Positions 21,501 to 29,439 of a stretch of 64,000 bases of DNA are shown in pieces (the first letter of the stretch is position 1; the number at the start of each line of letters is the position of its first letter). The position numbers were made by a program, and so were the translations under genes. This stretch comes from Candidatus Polarisedimenticolia bacterium (GTDB taxonomy: Bacteria > Acidobacteriota > Polarisedimenticolia > Gp22-AA2), in the NCBI GenBank assembly GCA_036001465.1, contig DASYUH010000006.1, positions 19,016 through 83,015 of the forward strand, given 5' to 3'. The notes under the pieces are model-generated. The model was given only the letters and a program-made list of their open reading frames with translations. It was not told the DNA's origin and ran no database searches.

Positions 21501-21578
21501 CGCGGGGAGGGTCAGTCCAAGGGACAGGACGAGGGCGAACAGGGACCACCGGAACGGCTCGCGGCGCGGCGTATACAT
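18543..21578 (-). CDS. Large secreted protein with ~13 NxxGxxAF-type repeats and a PKD domain
   Basis: The 1011-residue protein has a signal peptide (residues 11-27). About 13 repeats of roughly 55-65 residues follow, each with a [V/N]xxxGxxAF core and an ending like GIY, GFY or LFAR (for example GDGTLAFLAGLPDSRQGIY, NASGTFAFLGSI, GDGGLAYGVSL). Many are joined by GDPAPGGGxF-like links. This is the pattern of tandem NxxGxxAF proteins, probably beta-propeller-like. From about residue 845 comes a PKD-type domain (PPVADAGPGQVVECARP...LDGRASSDPEGDTLRYHW) and then a final Ig-like domain. No anchor, PEP-CTERM or sorting tail is visible. A TATATT box (21599-21594, minus) lies 15 nt before the ATG. 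Function unknown; surface or extracellular binding is an inference. Confidence 0.75.
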   Translation of the reverse strand: MYTPRREPFRWSLFALVLSLGLTLPAGGQQPSAPGIPTGRVLVRSGDPAPASARFGSAYDSIAVAPDGLAFIDRGRTALFLKGPQGVRTLAFSGQEVAGGARLAGLSRVAAGGDGTLAFLAGLPDSRQGIYRIGPDRSAPEEVVVTGATLDLGEGELTIASLYEPAVDGEGAVVAGLQLFDGSMAVVRYGRSSAPEIVLKTGDPIGEEVFWSLLAAPAVNATGRIAVSAGLESGGTAVLAIPPGGQPAVLFLLPVPLTSQSPFVAFASPAVGDGGQIAFFFVDRGQMRLRQFENGFGFNVAGPGTPAPGGGTFSEITDVQPGFDALGRVFFGALRSNGRRGFYLAGTSLTRLAETGMAAGDAGVLDRIEVRQPLEAAALDAAGTLHFAAEGTSAGGLFRATGQEIGLEVRSGDPIEGARFASFIDTRVPFMGGGPALAPGGLMIFDARLTGGSRGLFARDRDGRIVPVALDGDDAPGGGRFDGERFAFHTINASGTFAFLGSIVGGPASPTYSLFYGGLDGDPIRKVIDTQPTIAPGGSAGDRVEAVPSRVNGPGQIAVTIREPDGTSVLMAYDGVSLSRVAGPGDTAPGGDAFTSTFTGSLFTGQPIAPVLGDDGTVLFGAQTQGGDSALFSARLAPGAGGPPERVLGLGDEVEGGRLSPFELQAFDREASGRLAFQSIFSEEFDFADFLRDLGPAGRFAARFDPILDLGFVLLVSPQLVFTGDGGLAYGVSLFDGKEAVLLRHPDAGPDPIVLAATDLASPDGGVYVSFQPGRRSPPRLGTDGHGGLALAASTTAGPEAIIQFGNSNSPPVADAGPGQVVECARPSGADVILDGRASSDPEGDTLRYHWSGPFGQIEGAQPTVPLPLGASTVTLVVDDGEVVSEPDAVQIVVRDTRPPQIAALAASGLLWPPDGRLVDVSFSVAASDLCDPAPQIALLEVASSEPSGGRPGLQFTGAAIGIDDRQVGLRADRSGTGPGRTYLVTYGALDHSGNLATAAAAVFVPHDRGR

Positions 21579-21669
21579 ATGATGGAGCCCGGAAATATAC
21601 CGCGAGCCGCCGCTCCGTCGAGCGAAATCAGCGTGCCACGGACCCGGGATACGGATTGGTGATCGGGGG

Positions 21670-21909
21670 TCAGGCCTCCGGGGGCTCGCAGCAGGATCGG
21701 CCGGCGCGGCACGATACGACCGTGACGTACCCCTCGTCGGGGCCGACGACGCGCATCGTCCGCAGGCACCAGAACTGGGCGGTCGTCGACAGCTCGGCGA
21801 CCTCGAGCACCTCGTCGGTCGAGCCGTAGTAGTAGCGCTTGGTGCGCAGGTGCCGGCAGAGCCCCGGCAGCCCCTCGGCGGGGAGCCTGTCTTCCGGGGC
21901 CCGGCTCAT
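21670..21909 (-). CDS. Small cysteine-rich protein coupled to the molybdenum hydroxylase genes
   Basis: A 79-residue protein whose ATG overlaps the stop of the FAD subunit (ATGA at 21909-21906), so it is the last gene of the molybdoenzyme operon. It contains conserved-looking Cys and His: LCRHLRTKRYYYG, TTAQFWCLRTM and VVSCRAGRSCCEPPEA, five Cys in all. It has no signal peptide. The spacing resembles a metal- or cluster-binding helper, but I do not recognise the family. The same frame is open far upstream, but there it is only a shadow of the large subunit genes. Confidence 0.6.
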   Translation of the reverse strand: MSRAPEDRLPAEGLPGLCRHLRTKRYYYGSTDEVLEVAELSTTAQFWCLRTMRVVGPDEGYVTVVSCRAGRSCCEPPEA

Positions 21910-22919
21910 GCCGGCCCGGGCTCGCGGCCGCGGCCCGACAGCTCGAGGATCGCCCTCTGAACGAGGGCCTTCGCCAGCGGCACCTTGTAGCCGTTGTGCG
22001 GCATGGGAGAGGCGCCGGCGAGCGCCGCCTCGGCCGCCTGCGCGGCCGTGGGGAGGTCGATCGGCTTCCCCGTCACGGCCTTCTCGGCCTCCGCGGATCG
22101 CCACGGCACCGGCGCCACGCCCCCCAGGACGATGCGGGCCGCGGTGCAGGTCGCGCCGTCCATCTTGAGGGTGGCCGCGACGCTCACCAGGGCGAAATCG
22201 AACGACTCCTTCTCCCTGAACTTGAGAAAGAGGCCGCGCGCGCCGGAGGCGGCGGCCAGTGGAGGGGGCACCACCACCTCCGTCACGATCTCCCCCGGGG
22301 CGAGGATCGTCTCGTGATCCAGACGCACGCTCGGCAGGACGTAGAACTTCTCGAGCGGCACCTCGGTCCTGCCGGCGACGCCGACCACGATGATGCGCGC
22401 GTCGCAGGCGATGAGCGCCGGCGCCAAGTCGGAGGGGTGCACGATGAACGACGGCCCTCCCCCGAGGATCGCGTGGTAGCGGCTGTCCCCCTGGATCGTG
22501 AAGCACACGTCCCCCCCCTTCTTCAGGCATGTGTGGAGGGCGGATCGGTAGTACCAGCAGCGCGGCCTCTGGCACAGGTTGCCGCCGACCGTGCCGACGT
22601 TTCGGATCTCGACCGAGCCGACGCTCAGGGCGGCCTGGGCCACGCCCGGGAATTCGCGCCGCACGCGCTCGTTCTCGCCGACCTCCGTCAGGGTGGCCAG
22701 CGCCCCGAGGCGCAGCGTGCCGTCGGAATCGAAGCGGACGTAATCCAGCTCGCGGATCGCCTTGAGGTTGACGAGCGTCTCGGGCTCGACGAGATGGTCC
22801 TTCAGCTCGCCGAGCAGGTCGACGCCGCCGGCGATCGGCATGGCGCGCGCCTTCCGGTCGGCCAGGATTCCGGACGCCGCGGCGAGCGAGGCGGGATCGA
22901 CGTAGGCGAACGGACGCAT
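21906..22919 (-). CDS. Molybdenum hydroxylase FAD-binding subunit with probable [4Fe-4S] insert
   Basis: The 337-residue medium subunit (CoxM/XdhB/PaoB-like) begins FAYVDPASLAAASGILADRKARAMPIAGGVDLLGELK, where AGGVDLL is the FAD pyrophosphate loop. The second FAD motif TVGGNLCQRPRCWYYR is followed by two more Cys (HTCLKKGGDVC). These four Cys are spaced as in the PaoB-type subunits that carry an extra [4Fe-4S] cluster. The C-terminal CO-dehydrogenase flavoprotein domain (about 225-330) is present. It passes electrons from the 2Fe-2S subunit to an acceptor. It lies 21 bp after the large subunit gene. Confidence 0.88.
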   Translation of the reverse strand: MRPFAYVDPASLAAASGILADRKARAMPIAGGVDLLGELKDHLVEPETLVNLKAIRELDYVRFDSDGTLRLGALATLTEVGENERVRREFPGVAQAALSVGSVEIRNVGTVGGNLCQRPRCWYYRSALHTCLKKGGDVCFTIQGDSRYHAILGGGPSFIVHPSDLAPALIACDARIIVVGVAGRTEVPLEKFYVLPSVRLDHETILAPGEIVTEVVVPPPLAAASGARGLFLKFREKESFDFALVSVAATLKMDGATCTAARIVLGGVAPVPWRSAEAEKAVTGKPIDLPTAAQAAEAALAGASPMPHNGYKVPLAKALVQRAILELSGRGREPGPA

Positions 22920-22940
22920 GGGCTTCCTTTCCGTCCTCTC

Positions 22941-25250
22941 TCAGGCCTTCGGGGCTCTTCCCAGGAGCGTCAGGACGCGGGCCGGGGTGATCGGCAGGTC
23001 GCGCACCCGGACCCCCAGGGCGTTGCTGACCGCGTTGGCGATCGCCCCCGCGGTCGGAACGATCGGCGGCTCTCCCAGCCCCTTGACGCCCACGTTGTTG
23101 GCGATGTCGTAAGCGTCCACCATGATCGGCACGATCTCCGGCATCTCCCGGGTGCCGGCGATCTTGTAGTCGCCGAGGTTGGCGTTCATGACGTGGCCGG
23201 TGTTCGGGTCCATGACGCGCGCCTCGAGCAGGGCGCCCGACAGCCCCATGATCACCCCGCCGTTGACCTGGCTCTCGGCGGTCAGGCGGTTGATCGTCCG
23301 CCCGGCGTCGTGCGCCGCGACGATCTTCAGGACGCGCACCTGCCCGGTCTGGGTGTCCACCTCGACCTCGGCGAACTGGGCCCCCCAGGATTCTCCCCCC
23401 ATGCCCGGGTAGTTCTCCACGCGCGACGCCTGAGCCGACACCAGCGCCGATTTCAGCCGCGCCGCCGCCTGCGCGAATCCAACCGATTTTCCCCCGTCCC
23501 GGGTCGCTATCCGGCCGTCCTTCAGCTCCAGATCGCCCGGCTTCGCGCCCAGGCCGGGCGCGGCCGCCTGCAGGAGCTTCTCCCTGGCCCCCTCGGCCGC
23601 CGAGCGCACCGCCGGAAGGATCGAGGTCAGGGTCACGCTGCCGCCCGAGGCCGGAGAGTACATGCCGGTGGCGGTGTCCCCGAGGACGACCTTCACCTCC
23701 GCGGGCTTCAGGCCGAGGACCTCGGCGGTGACGATCGCCATGGCCGTGCGCGTTCCGGTGCCGATGTCCTGCGTGCCGCAGACGCATTCCACCCTGCCGT
23801 CCGATCCGATCCGGACGGTCACGTCGGCGGGCGGCCCGCCGTACATCCCCCAGACGGCAGTCCCCATTCCGAAGCCGCGGCGCACGCCGCTCTTCTCCGG
23901 GACGGCGGGCGTCGGCGCGCGGCGCGACCAGCCGATCTCCCTGGCCGCCACCTCGTACTCCTGCAGCAGGGCCTTCCCCTGCTGCTCCCGGTGGTTCTTC
24001 CGGCGGAGCTCGAGCGGGTCGACGCCGATCCGGTCCGCCACCTCGTCGAGGGCCGACTCGAGGGCGAAGGAGCCCTGCGGGAACCCGGGGGCCCGGAACG
24101 GCATGGCGAAGCCGGCGTTCGTCATGACGTCCTGCTCTTCGGTCTTCACGTTCGGGCAGGCGTACGCCATGCGCACCGGGCCCGACACTCCGGCGCCGCC
24201 GGCGATCCCCCCGGTGCCGTACGACCTCAGATGGATGGCGGTCAGGGTCCCGTCCCGCCTGGCGCCGACCTTGATCCATTGCACCGAGTCGGGACGGTTG
24301 CCGGTCGCCAGGTTCTCCTCCTGACGATCGAGCATGAGCTTCACCGGCGCCATCGCCTTCTTCGCCAGGAGCGCCGCCACCACGCCGACGACCCCGGCGC
24401 CGAACTTGGCGCCGAAACCGCCCCCCAGGTACTCGCTGATGACGCGCACGTCGGCGGGCGGGATTTTGAAGAACTTCGCCAGGTCGTCCCGGAACCCGAA
24501 CACGCCCTGGGTCGAGGCCCAGACGGTGAGCCTGCCCCCCTCCCAGCGGGCCACGGCCCCGTGCGTCTCCAGCGCGTTGTGCAGCGCGACCGGCGTCGTG
24601 TACGTCCCCTCGACCACGACATCGGCCTCCCGGAAGCCTGCCTCGACGTTCCCCTTCTCCCGGACGGCGGCCGGCGGCAGGTTCCCCGTGGGATAGACCT
24701 TCGGCGCCCCGGGCTTCCGCGCCTCCTCGAGATGGACGACGAACGGCCGGGGCTCGTAGCGGACCTCGATGAGGCGTGTGGCATCTTCGGCGATCTCGGG
24801 CGTGGTCGCCGCCACGGCGGCGACCTCCTCGCCGGCGAAGAGGACCTGCCGCGTCTTCGGCGCGCCGCCCTTCGCGGCGCCGGAGTCGACCGGTTTCCCC
24901 GACTCGTCGGTCTCGCCCAGGGCCGCGAAGAAGTCGGGCGCCTCGAACGTCACCACCGCCTTGACGCCCGGCGCCTTCGCGGCCTTGGACACGTCGATCG
25001 ACACAATGCGCGCGTGCGGGTGGGGGCTTCTGAGAATCCTGCCGTGCAGAAGGCCGGGGAGGCTGATGTCGTAGGTGTAGCGCGCCCGCCCCGTGACCTT
25101 GGCCTCGCCGTCGAGGCGCGGCACCGGCCGGCCCACCACCCCCAGGCTCGTTCCCGCGTCCCAGATCGGCGGCTCCGTCTCGGGGAGCTGGACCTCGACC
25201 TCCTGCGGCCTGCCGGGCGGCCCGATGCGGATCGTCCGTTTGACCGCCAT
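22941..25250 (-). CDS. Molybdenum hydroxylase large (Moco-binding) subunit, aldehyde oxidoreductase/xanthine dehydrogenase family
   Basis: The 769-residue catalytic subunit has the N-terminal a/b hammerhead domain (about 60-170) and the Moco domains with GGGFGAKFG, RAPGFPQGSFALESALDEVADRIGVDPLELR and CGTQDIGTGTRTAMA. The C-terminal VKGLGEPPIVPTAGAIANAVSNALGV holds the catalytic Glu (GEPP). Size and order fit the PaoC/XdhA group. It lacks its own signal peptide but sits directly after a Tat-targeted 2Fe-2S subunit, so export as a folded complex is likely. The substrate cannot be read from sequence; aldehydes are the likeliest by analogy with PaoABC. Confidence 0.9.
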   Translation of the reverse strand: MAVKRTIRIGPPGRPQEVEVQLPETEPPIWDAGTSLGVVGRPVPRLDGEAKVTGRARYTYDISLPGLLHGRILRSPHPHARIVSIDVSKAAKAPGVKAVVTFEAPDFFAALGETDESGKPVDSGAAKGGAPKTRQVLFAGEEVAAVAATTPEIAEDATRLIEVRYEPRPFVVHLEEARKPGAPKVYPTGNLPPAAVREKGNVEAGFREADVVVEGTYTTPVALHNALETHGAVARWEGGRLTVWASTQGVFGFRDDLAKFFKIPPADVRVISEYLGGGFGAKFGAGVVGVVAALLAKKAMAPVKLMLDRQEENLATGNRPDSVQWIKVGARRDGTLTAIHLRSYGTGGIAGGAGVSGPVRMAYACPNVKTEEQDVMTNAGFAMPFRAPGFPQGSFALESALDEVADRIGVDPLELRRKNHREQQGKALLQEYEVAAREIGWSRRAPTPAVPEKSGVRRGFGMGTAVWGMYGGPPADVTVRIGSDGRVECVCGTQDIGTGTRTAMAIVTAEVLGLKPAEVKVVLGDTATGMYSPASGGSVTLTSILPAVRSAAEGAREKLLQAAAPGLGAKPGDLELKDGRIATRDGGKSVGFAQAAARLKSALVSAQASRVENYPGMGGESWGAQFAEVEVDTQTGQVRVLKIVAAHDAGRTINRLTAESQVNGGVIMGLSGALLEARVMDPNTGHVMNANLGDYKIAGTREMPEIVPIMVDAYDIANNVGVKGLGEPPIVPTAGAIANAVSNALGVRVRDLPITPARVLTLLGRAPKA

Positions 25251-25261
25251 CGCCTCCCCCC

Positions 25262-25927
25262 TCAGCTCTTCGAGGCGGGGACGTGCCCCGCGGCCGCAAG
25301 CACCGCCTCGAAGATGCGCGGGTAGGTGCCACAGCGACAGAGGTGCCCTCCGAGCGCCTCACGCACCTGATCCAGGCTCGGCCGCGGGTTCCGGTCGAGG
25401 AGCGCCTTGGATGCGACCACGAAGCCGGGCGTGCAGAAGCCGCACTGCAGCGCATCCTTGTCGATGAACGCCTGCTGCACCGGGTGCAGTCCGCCCCGGG
25501 GCGCGATCCCCTCGATGGTCGTGATGGCGCGGCCGCGGGCGTCGACCGCCAGCATCATGCAGGCGAACGCGGGCCGGCCGTCGAGCAGGACGGTGCAGCC
25601 GCCGCATTCGCCGCGGTCGCAGATTTTCTTCGTCCCGGTCAGGTCGATCCGGTCCCGGAGGACGTCGAGGAGCGTCACGCGCGGCTCGACGCGCACGGTT
25701 TTCGACTGGCCATTGACATTCAGCGTGAGCGGGAAGGCCCCCGGCCCGAGGGTCGTTCCGGGGCTCGGTGCCGGGGGCGCCACGGCGGGCGCCGCTCCGG
25801 CCGCGAGGAGTGAGGCGCCGAGGGCCCCGGAGCCGAGGCCGATCCCCTTCAGGAAGGCGCGCCGCGTGAACGAGCCCGCGGTTTTTTTTCTCTTTTTCAG
25901 GTTCGACTTCCCGGACGGTCGGGCCAT
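25262..25927 (-). CDS. Tat-exported 2Fe-2S subunit of the molybdenum hydroxylase
   Basis: The 221-residue small subunit has a twin-arginine signal, SFTRRAFLKGIG (about residues 19-30), followed by a hydrophobic stretch and an Ala/Pro-rich linker. The plant-ferredoxin-type cluster CDRGECGGCTVLLDG...CMM and the second cluster CGFCTPGF...CRCGTYPRI follow, both complete. This subunit leads the operon and should carry the whole heterotrimer to the periplasm, as PaoA does in E. coli. A Shine-Dalgarno AGGAAGG lies 12 nt before the ATG. A poly-T run at about 25880 encodes lysines just before the signal. Confidence 0.92.
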   Translation of the reverse strand: MARPSGKSNLKKRKKTAGSFTRRAFLKGIGLGSGALGASLLAAGAAPAVAPPAPSPGTTLGPGAFPLTLNVNGQSKTVRVEPRVTLLDVLRDRIDLTGTKKICDRGECGGCTVLLDGRPAFACMMLAVDARGRAITTIEGIAPRGGLHPVQQAFIDKDALQCGFCTPGFVVASKALLDRNPRPSLDQVREALGGHLCRCGTYPRIFEAVLAAAGHVPASKS

Positions 25928-25955
25928 CGGTCGTCGTACCTTCCTGGAGCCTGTC

Positions 25956-26591
25956 TCAGTTCAGCTGCCGCCGGGGATCGATCGCCCCGAGGTCCACGGG
26001 TGAGTTCAGGTTCAGCAGGACGCCCGCGTCGTCCCAGGGGAGCTGCAGGACGCGGCCCGGATGTCTCCGCACGACCGCCTTGAGACCGGAGGTCTCTTCG
26101 CAGATTCCCAGCAGCTCGCCGAAGAGGTTCGCGGAGAACAGGACCGGGTGCCCGGGCCTCCCGTGGAAGGCCGGCACGATGATCGTGCGCCTGCCGGCCG
26201 CCTCGCACCGATCCCACTCCGCCTCGGCCGCCCGGTGGAGCGCGTTGAGCAGGCGCGCGTCGAGCGGCTGGTCGACCGACGCGATCAGGATCCCGTCCGG
26301 AGGGGCCGGAAGCGCCGCCAGTCCGGCTTCGATCGACGCGCACTTGCCGTCGCGGTAGCGGGGGTTGTACACCGAGCGCGCCTTCCATCCCGGACGCATC
26401 GGCGAGTTCACCAGCCTCTCGAGGCGCGCCGCGTCCTTCCCCAGGACGACGACGCACTCTCTCAGGCGGCTCTTCTGAATCTGCTGCAGCTGGTGCGACA
26501 GGAGTGGCTGGCCATGCCAATCGAGGAGCGCCTTGGGGGCGCCCATGCGCTCGGATTCGCCGGCCGCGAGGAGCAGTGCGACGACATCCAT
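25956..26591 (-). CDS. MobA/MocA-like molybdenum cofactor nucleotidyltransferase
   Basis: The 211-residue GT-A-fold nucleotidyltransferase starts LLLAAGESERMGAPKALLDWHGQPLL (signature LAAGxSxRMGxPKxLL) and has a later ASVDQPLDARLLNAL metal/nucleotide motif and GRPGHPVLFSANLFGELL. This arrangement fits MocA, which adds CMP to the molybdenum cofactor for xanthine-oxidase-family enzymes, and it stands directly upstream of that enzyme's genes in the same direction. A MobA (GMP) role is the alternative. GGAGGAA lies before the ATG at 26591. Confidence 0.85.
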   Translation of the reverse strand: MDVVALLLAAGESERMGAPKALLDWHGQPLLSHQLQQIQKSRLRECVVVLGKDAARLERLVNSPMRPGWKARSVYNPRYRDGKCASIEAGLAALPAPPDGILIASVDQPLDARLLNALHRAAEAEWDRCEAAGRRTIIVPAFHGRPGHPVLFSANLFGELLGICEETSGLKAVVRRHPGRVLQLPWDDAGVLLNLNSPVDLGAIDPRRQLN

Positions 26592-26657
26592 CGGGACGTT
26601 CCTCCAGGAACGGCCGGGGCGCCCAGGGTCTCTCGGGCGTGCCCGGCGGGACCGACG

Positions 26658-27047
26658 CTAACCGGCAGGGACGGCTGTTGCGTTCGCCTCCTTCGACTTG
26701 GGATTCACGTCCAGCTCGGGGCTGTATGGCACGTAGGTCACCTGGGGAGCCGCGTCCCAGGCCTCCTCGAAGTTGTACATGGTGATCGCTTCCCAGGGGC
26801 AGACCTCGGCGCACAGCGCGCAGCCGATGCACTTGTCGTACTCGATGATCGCCAGGTTGTTCGGAGCGTCCGGGGACGAGACGTAGCGGATGGCGTCCAC
26901 CACCTGGTCCTTGACCGTGACGGTCTCGCAGAACGCGACGCAGGCCGGCGAGTTGGCGCACCCGGAGCAGCTGTTCTGATCGACGACGGCCAGACGTTTG
27001 GGCGGCTTCTTGAGGAACTGATTCTTGTAGTCCGTCGGCGCCGGCAT
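26658..27047 (-). CDS. Ferredoxin with two Fe-S cluster motifs
   Basis: The 129-residue protein has an N-terminal CSGCANSPACVAFC motif (about residues 22-35) with non-standard spacing and a classical CIGCALCAEVCPW motif (about 73-85), so it is a two-cluster 4Fe-4S-type ferredoxin. The C-terminal 45 residues (NFEEAWDAAPQVTYVPYSPELDVNPKSK) have no clusters. It is preceded by GGAGGAT and lies between the molybdoenzyme genes and citrate synthase on the same strand. It could serve as electron carrier for either or be independent. Confidence 0.85.
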   Translation of the reverse strand: MPAPTDYKNQFLKKPPKRLAVVDQNSCSGCANSPACVAFCETVTVKDQVVDAIRYVSSPDAPNNLAIIEYDKCIGCALCAEVCPWEAITMYNFEEAWDAAPQVTYVPYSPELDVNPKSKEANATAVPAG

Positions 27048-27132
27048 GGATTGGGATCCTCCAGGGAACGATCGATCCTCTCACATCATTCCGGCGCCGG
27101 ACAAGTCCCCGTCGCGGCCGGCGGTACCGGAA

Positions 27133-28254
27133 TCAGACCCGCCGGTCGAGAGCCACGTACGGCCGCTCCGGGGGACCGATGTACTCCTCGAGCGGCCGGA
27201 TCAGGCGGTTGTCGGTGTGCTGCTCGATGACGTGTGCGATCCAGCCCGGGGCCCGGCTGCACGCGAAGATCGGCGTGAACAGATCCATCTCGAAGCCGAG
27301 CAGGTAGTACACCGAAGCCGCGTAGAAATCGACGTTCGGATTGAGGTTCTTGAGCTCCTTGCAGGTCTTCTCGATCACCACCGACATCTGCGACCATTTT
27401 TCCTGTCCCCGCGCCTTGCCGAGCCTCTCCGACAACGAGCGCAGATGGATGGCGCGCGGATCGATGGTCTTGTAGACCCGGTGCCCGAAACCGGGGATCT
27501 TCTTTTTCTGCAGGAGCTCCGTGCGCACGTACTCGGCCGCCCGGTCCACTTCGCCGATGGTCCGGAGCATCACCATCACGTCGTGGTTGGCTCCGCCATG
27601 CAGGGGCCCCTTCAGGGTGCCGATGGCGGACGTGACCGCGGCGTGCAGGTCGGCCAGCGTCCCCGCCGTGACCCGGGCCGCGAAGGTCGAGGCGTTGAGC
27701 CCGTGGTCCATCTGCAGGATCATCGCCACGTCCAGCGCCCGCGTGCCCAGGTCGTCCGGCTTCCTGCCGTGGAGCATGTAGAGGAAGTTGGCGGCGTGGC
27801 CCAGGCCGGGGTCCGGTGGAATGGGATCCTGGCCCTTGCGCAGCCTCTCGTGCGCCGTGACGATCGTGGGCAGCTGCGCCGTCAGCCGGATTCCCTTGCG
27901 CAGGTTCGCCTCGCGCGTCGACTCGTGCACGTCCGGGTCGTGCACCGCCAGGGCGGACACGACGGTCCGCATCATGTCCATGGGGGAGGCGTCGCGCGCG
28001 AAACGCCTCAGCAAATCTTGCGCGTCCGGGTGCAGGGCCCGCTGGGAGGAAAGGTCCTGGCGCGTCTGCTCGAGCTGGCCCTTGGTCGGCAGCTCGCCAT
28101 ACCACAGAAGGTGCACCACCTCCGTGAAGGTGGAGTGCTCGGCCAGGTCGTGGATCGAGTATCCGCGGTAGCTGAGACGGCCCTTCTCGCCGTCGATCAG
28201 GCTCAGCCCGGTGCGCGCTGCGACGACCCCCTCCAGCCCTTCCTTCGCAAACAC
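27133..28254 (-). CDS. Citrate synthase (or 2-methylcitrate synthase)
   Basis: The 373-residue protein is the short bacterial type. It has LSYRGYSIHDLAEHSTFTEVVHLLWYGELPT, the substrate-site loop DHGLNASTFAARVTAGT, GPLHGGANHDVMVML and the catalytic region KKKIPGFGHRVYKTIDPRA, with the family His and Asp residues present. Acetyl-CoA plus oxaloacetate gives citrate. The methylcitrate variant cannot be excluded; no prp genes are nearby. The start is GTG at 28254 (VFAKEGLEGVVA) after GGAGGTGG, and the long upstream extension of this frame is not coding. A TATAAT box (28299-28294, minus) lies about 40 bp upstream. Confidence 0.92.
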   Translation of the reverse strand: MFAKEGLEGVVAARTGLSLIDGEKGRLSYRGYSIHDLAEHSTFTEVVHLLWYGELPTKGQLEQTRQDLSSQRALHPDAQDLLRRFARDASPMDMMRTVVSALAVHDPDVHESTREANLRKGIRLTAQLPTIVTAHERLRKGQDPIPPDPGLGHAANFLYMLHGRKPDDLGTRALDVAMILQMDHGLNASTFAARVTAGTLADLHAAVTSAIGTLKGPLHGGANHDVMVMLRTIGEVDRAAEYVRTELLQKKKIPGFGHRVYKTIDPRAIHLRSLSERLGKARGQEKWSQMSVVIEKTCKELKNLNPNVDFYAASVYYLLGFEMDLFTPIFACSRAPGWIAHVIEQHTDNRLIRPLEEYIGPPERPYVALDRRV

Positions 28255-28293
28255 GGGACCACCTCCCCGCGATTCCGCGGCGTGATGCACCTC

Positions 28294-28299
28294 ATTATA
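28294..28299 (-). promoter_or_regulatory. -10 box (TATAAT) for citrate synthase
   Basis: A perfect TATAAT on the minus strand, 39 nt before the citrate synthase GTG. The -35 region (GGACAC) is weak. A GGAGGTGG ribosome site lies between. Confidence 0.5.
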
Positions 28300-28455
28300 G
28301 GGCCTGCGCCTGGGAGTGTGTCCGGGTAATAGCATGGCTCGGGCACACGGCCGCGCGATCGGGGGCGGGGCCGCCCGCAAACCGCCCCGGGCCTTGTCCG
28401 GCCGGCCGGGACTGGGAGAAGATAGGGGCCCTCTCAAGCAAGGAGCGTGCGGCTC

Positions 28456-29439
28456 GTGACGACCGATGCCGGGTTCGAGAAGGAAGGGCTGGCCCCCGCC
28501 GATCTGCGGGAGGCGCGCCCGCGCGTCGCCCGCAATGCGCGGGTCACTCCCCTGCTCGTCTCGGAGAGCCTCTCCGAGCGCGCCGGCGGCAGGGTGGCGC
28601 TCAAGTGCGAGAACCTCCAGGTGGGCGGCGCCTTCAAGATGCGGGGAGCGACCAACTTCATCGCGCGCCTTCATCCGGACGAGAGGGGGCGCGGCGTGAT
28701 CACCTATTCGTCGGGCAACCACGCCATCGCCGTGGCGCATGCCGCACGCCGATCCGGGACGGCCGCGGTCGTCGTCATGCCGAAGACCGCTCCCGCACTG
28801 AAGCTCGAGCGCGTGCGTGGCCTGGGAGCCGAGGTGCACCTGGCCGGCACCACGTCGCTGGAGAGGAAGGAGCGCGCCGAGGCGCTGCAGAAGGAGCGCG
28901 GGCTCGCCATGGTGCCTCCCTTCGACCACCCGTGGATCATCGCCGGACAGGCCTCCTGCGGGGTCGAGATCCTCGAGCAGATGCCGGACGTCGGCACGCT
29001 CCTGGTGCCCGTCGGAGGCGGCGGTCTGGTCTCCGGGGTTGCGCTGGCCTGCGCCTATCACAGGGCCGGCATCCGGGTGATCGGCGTCGAGCCCGAGGGG
29101 GCCGCCAAGATGTCGTCGTCGCTCAAGGCCGGTGCGCCTCAGACCCTGCCCTCGGCCCGATCGATCGCCGACGGGCTGATCCCGTCCCGCCCGGGCGACC
29201 TCACCTTCGAGATCATCCGGTCCCTCGTGGCGGATGTCGTGACCGTGCCGGACGACGCGATCCGGGAGGCGGCGCTGTTCCTCCTGAAGACCGAGCACCT
29301 GCTGGTGGAGTGGAGCGGCGCGGTCGGCGTTGCGGCGCTGCTCTCGGGCGTCGCCCGCACCTCCGACGTCCCGACGGCGGTGGTGCTGAGTGGGGGGAAC
29401 GCCGACCCGGCGGCTCTCCTCGGCCGCGTCGGGACCTGA
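28456..29439 (+). CDS. Threonine/serine dehydratase, catabolic type without regulatory domain
   Basis: Fold-type II PLP enzyme deaminating threonine to 2-oxobutyrate (or serine to pyruvate). The 327-residue protein has ARVTPLLVSESLSER, the PLP lysine in VGGAFKMRGATNFI (about residue 58), SSGNHAIAVAHAARRSG, and the phosphate-binding VPVGGGGLVSGVALACAYH. No C-terminal ACT-like domain is present, so it resembles TdcB or serine racemase rather than biosynthetic IlvA. The GTG at 28456 is chosen because AGGAG lies 10 nt before it; GTG at 28447 is in-frame but too close. It is on the opposite strand from citrate synthase. Confidence 0.87.
   Translation: MTTDAGFEKEGLAPADLREARPRVARNARVTPLLVSESLSERAGGRVALKCENLQVGGAFKMRGATNFIARLHPDERGRGVITYSSGNHAIAVAHAARRSGTAAVVVMPKTAPALKLERVRGLGAEVHLAGTTSLERKERAEALQKERGLAMVPPFDHPWIIAGQASCGVEILEQMPDVGTLLVPVGGGGLVSGVALACAYHRAGIRVIGVEPEGAAKMSSSLKAGAPQTLPSARSIADGLIPSRPGDLTFEIIRSLVADVVTVPDDAIREAALFLLKTEHLLVEWSGAVGVAALLSGVARTSDVPTAVVLSGGNADPAALLGRVGT

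Noticed and set aside
21996..25325. A 1109-codon plus-strand open frame.
   Set aside because: It lies opposite the molybdenum hydroxylase subunits, which have complete motifs.
21910..25455. Long upstream extension of the frame that ends with the small Cys-rich protein.
   Set aside because: Only the last 79 codons follow an ATGA junction; the rest is a shadow of the FAD and Moco subunit genes.
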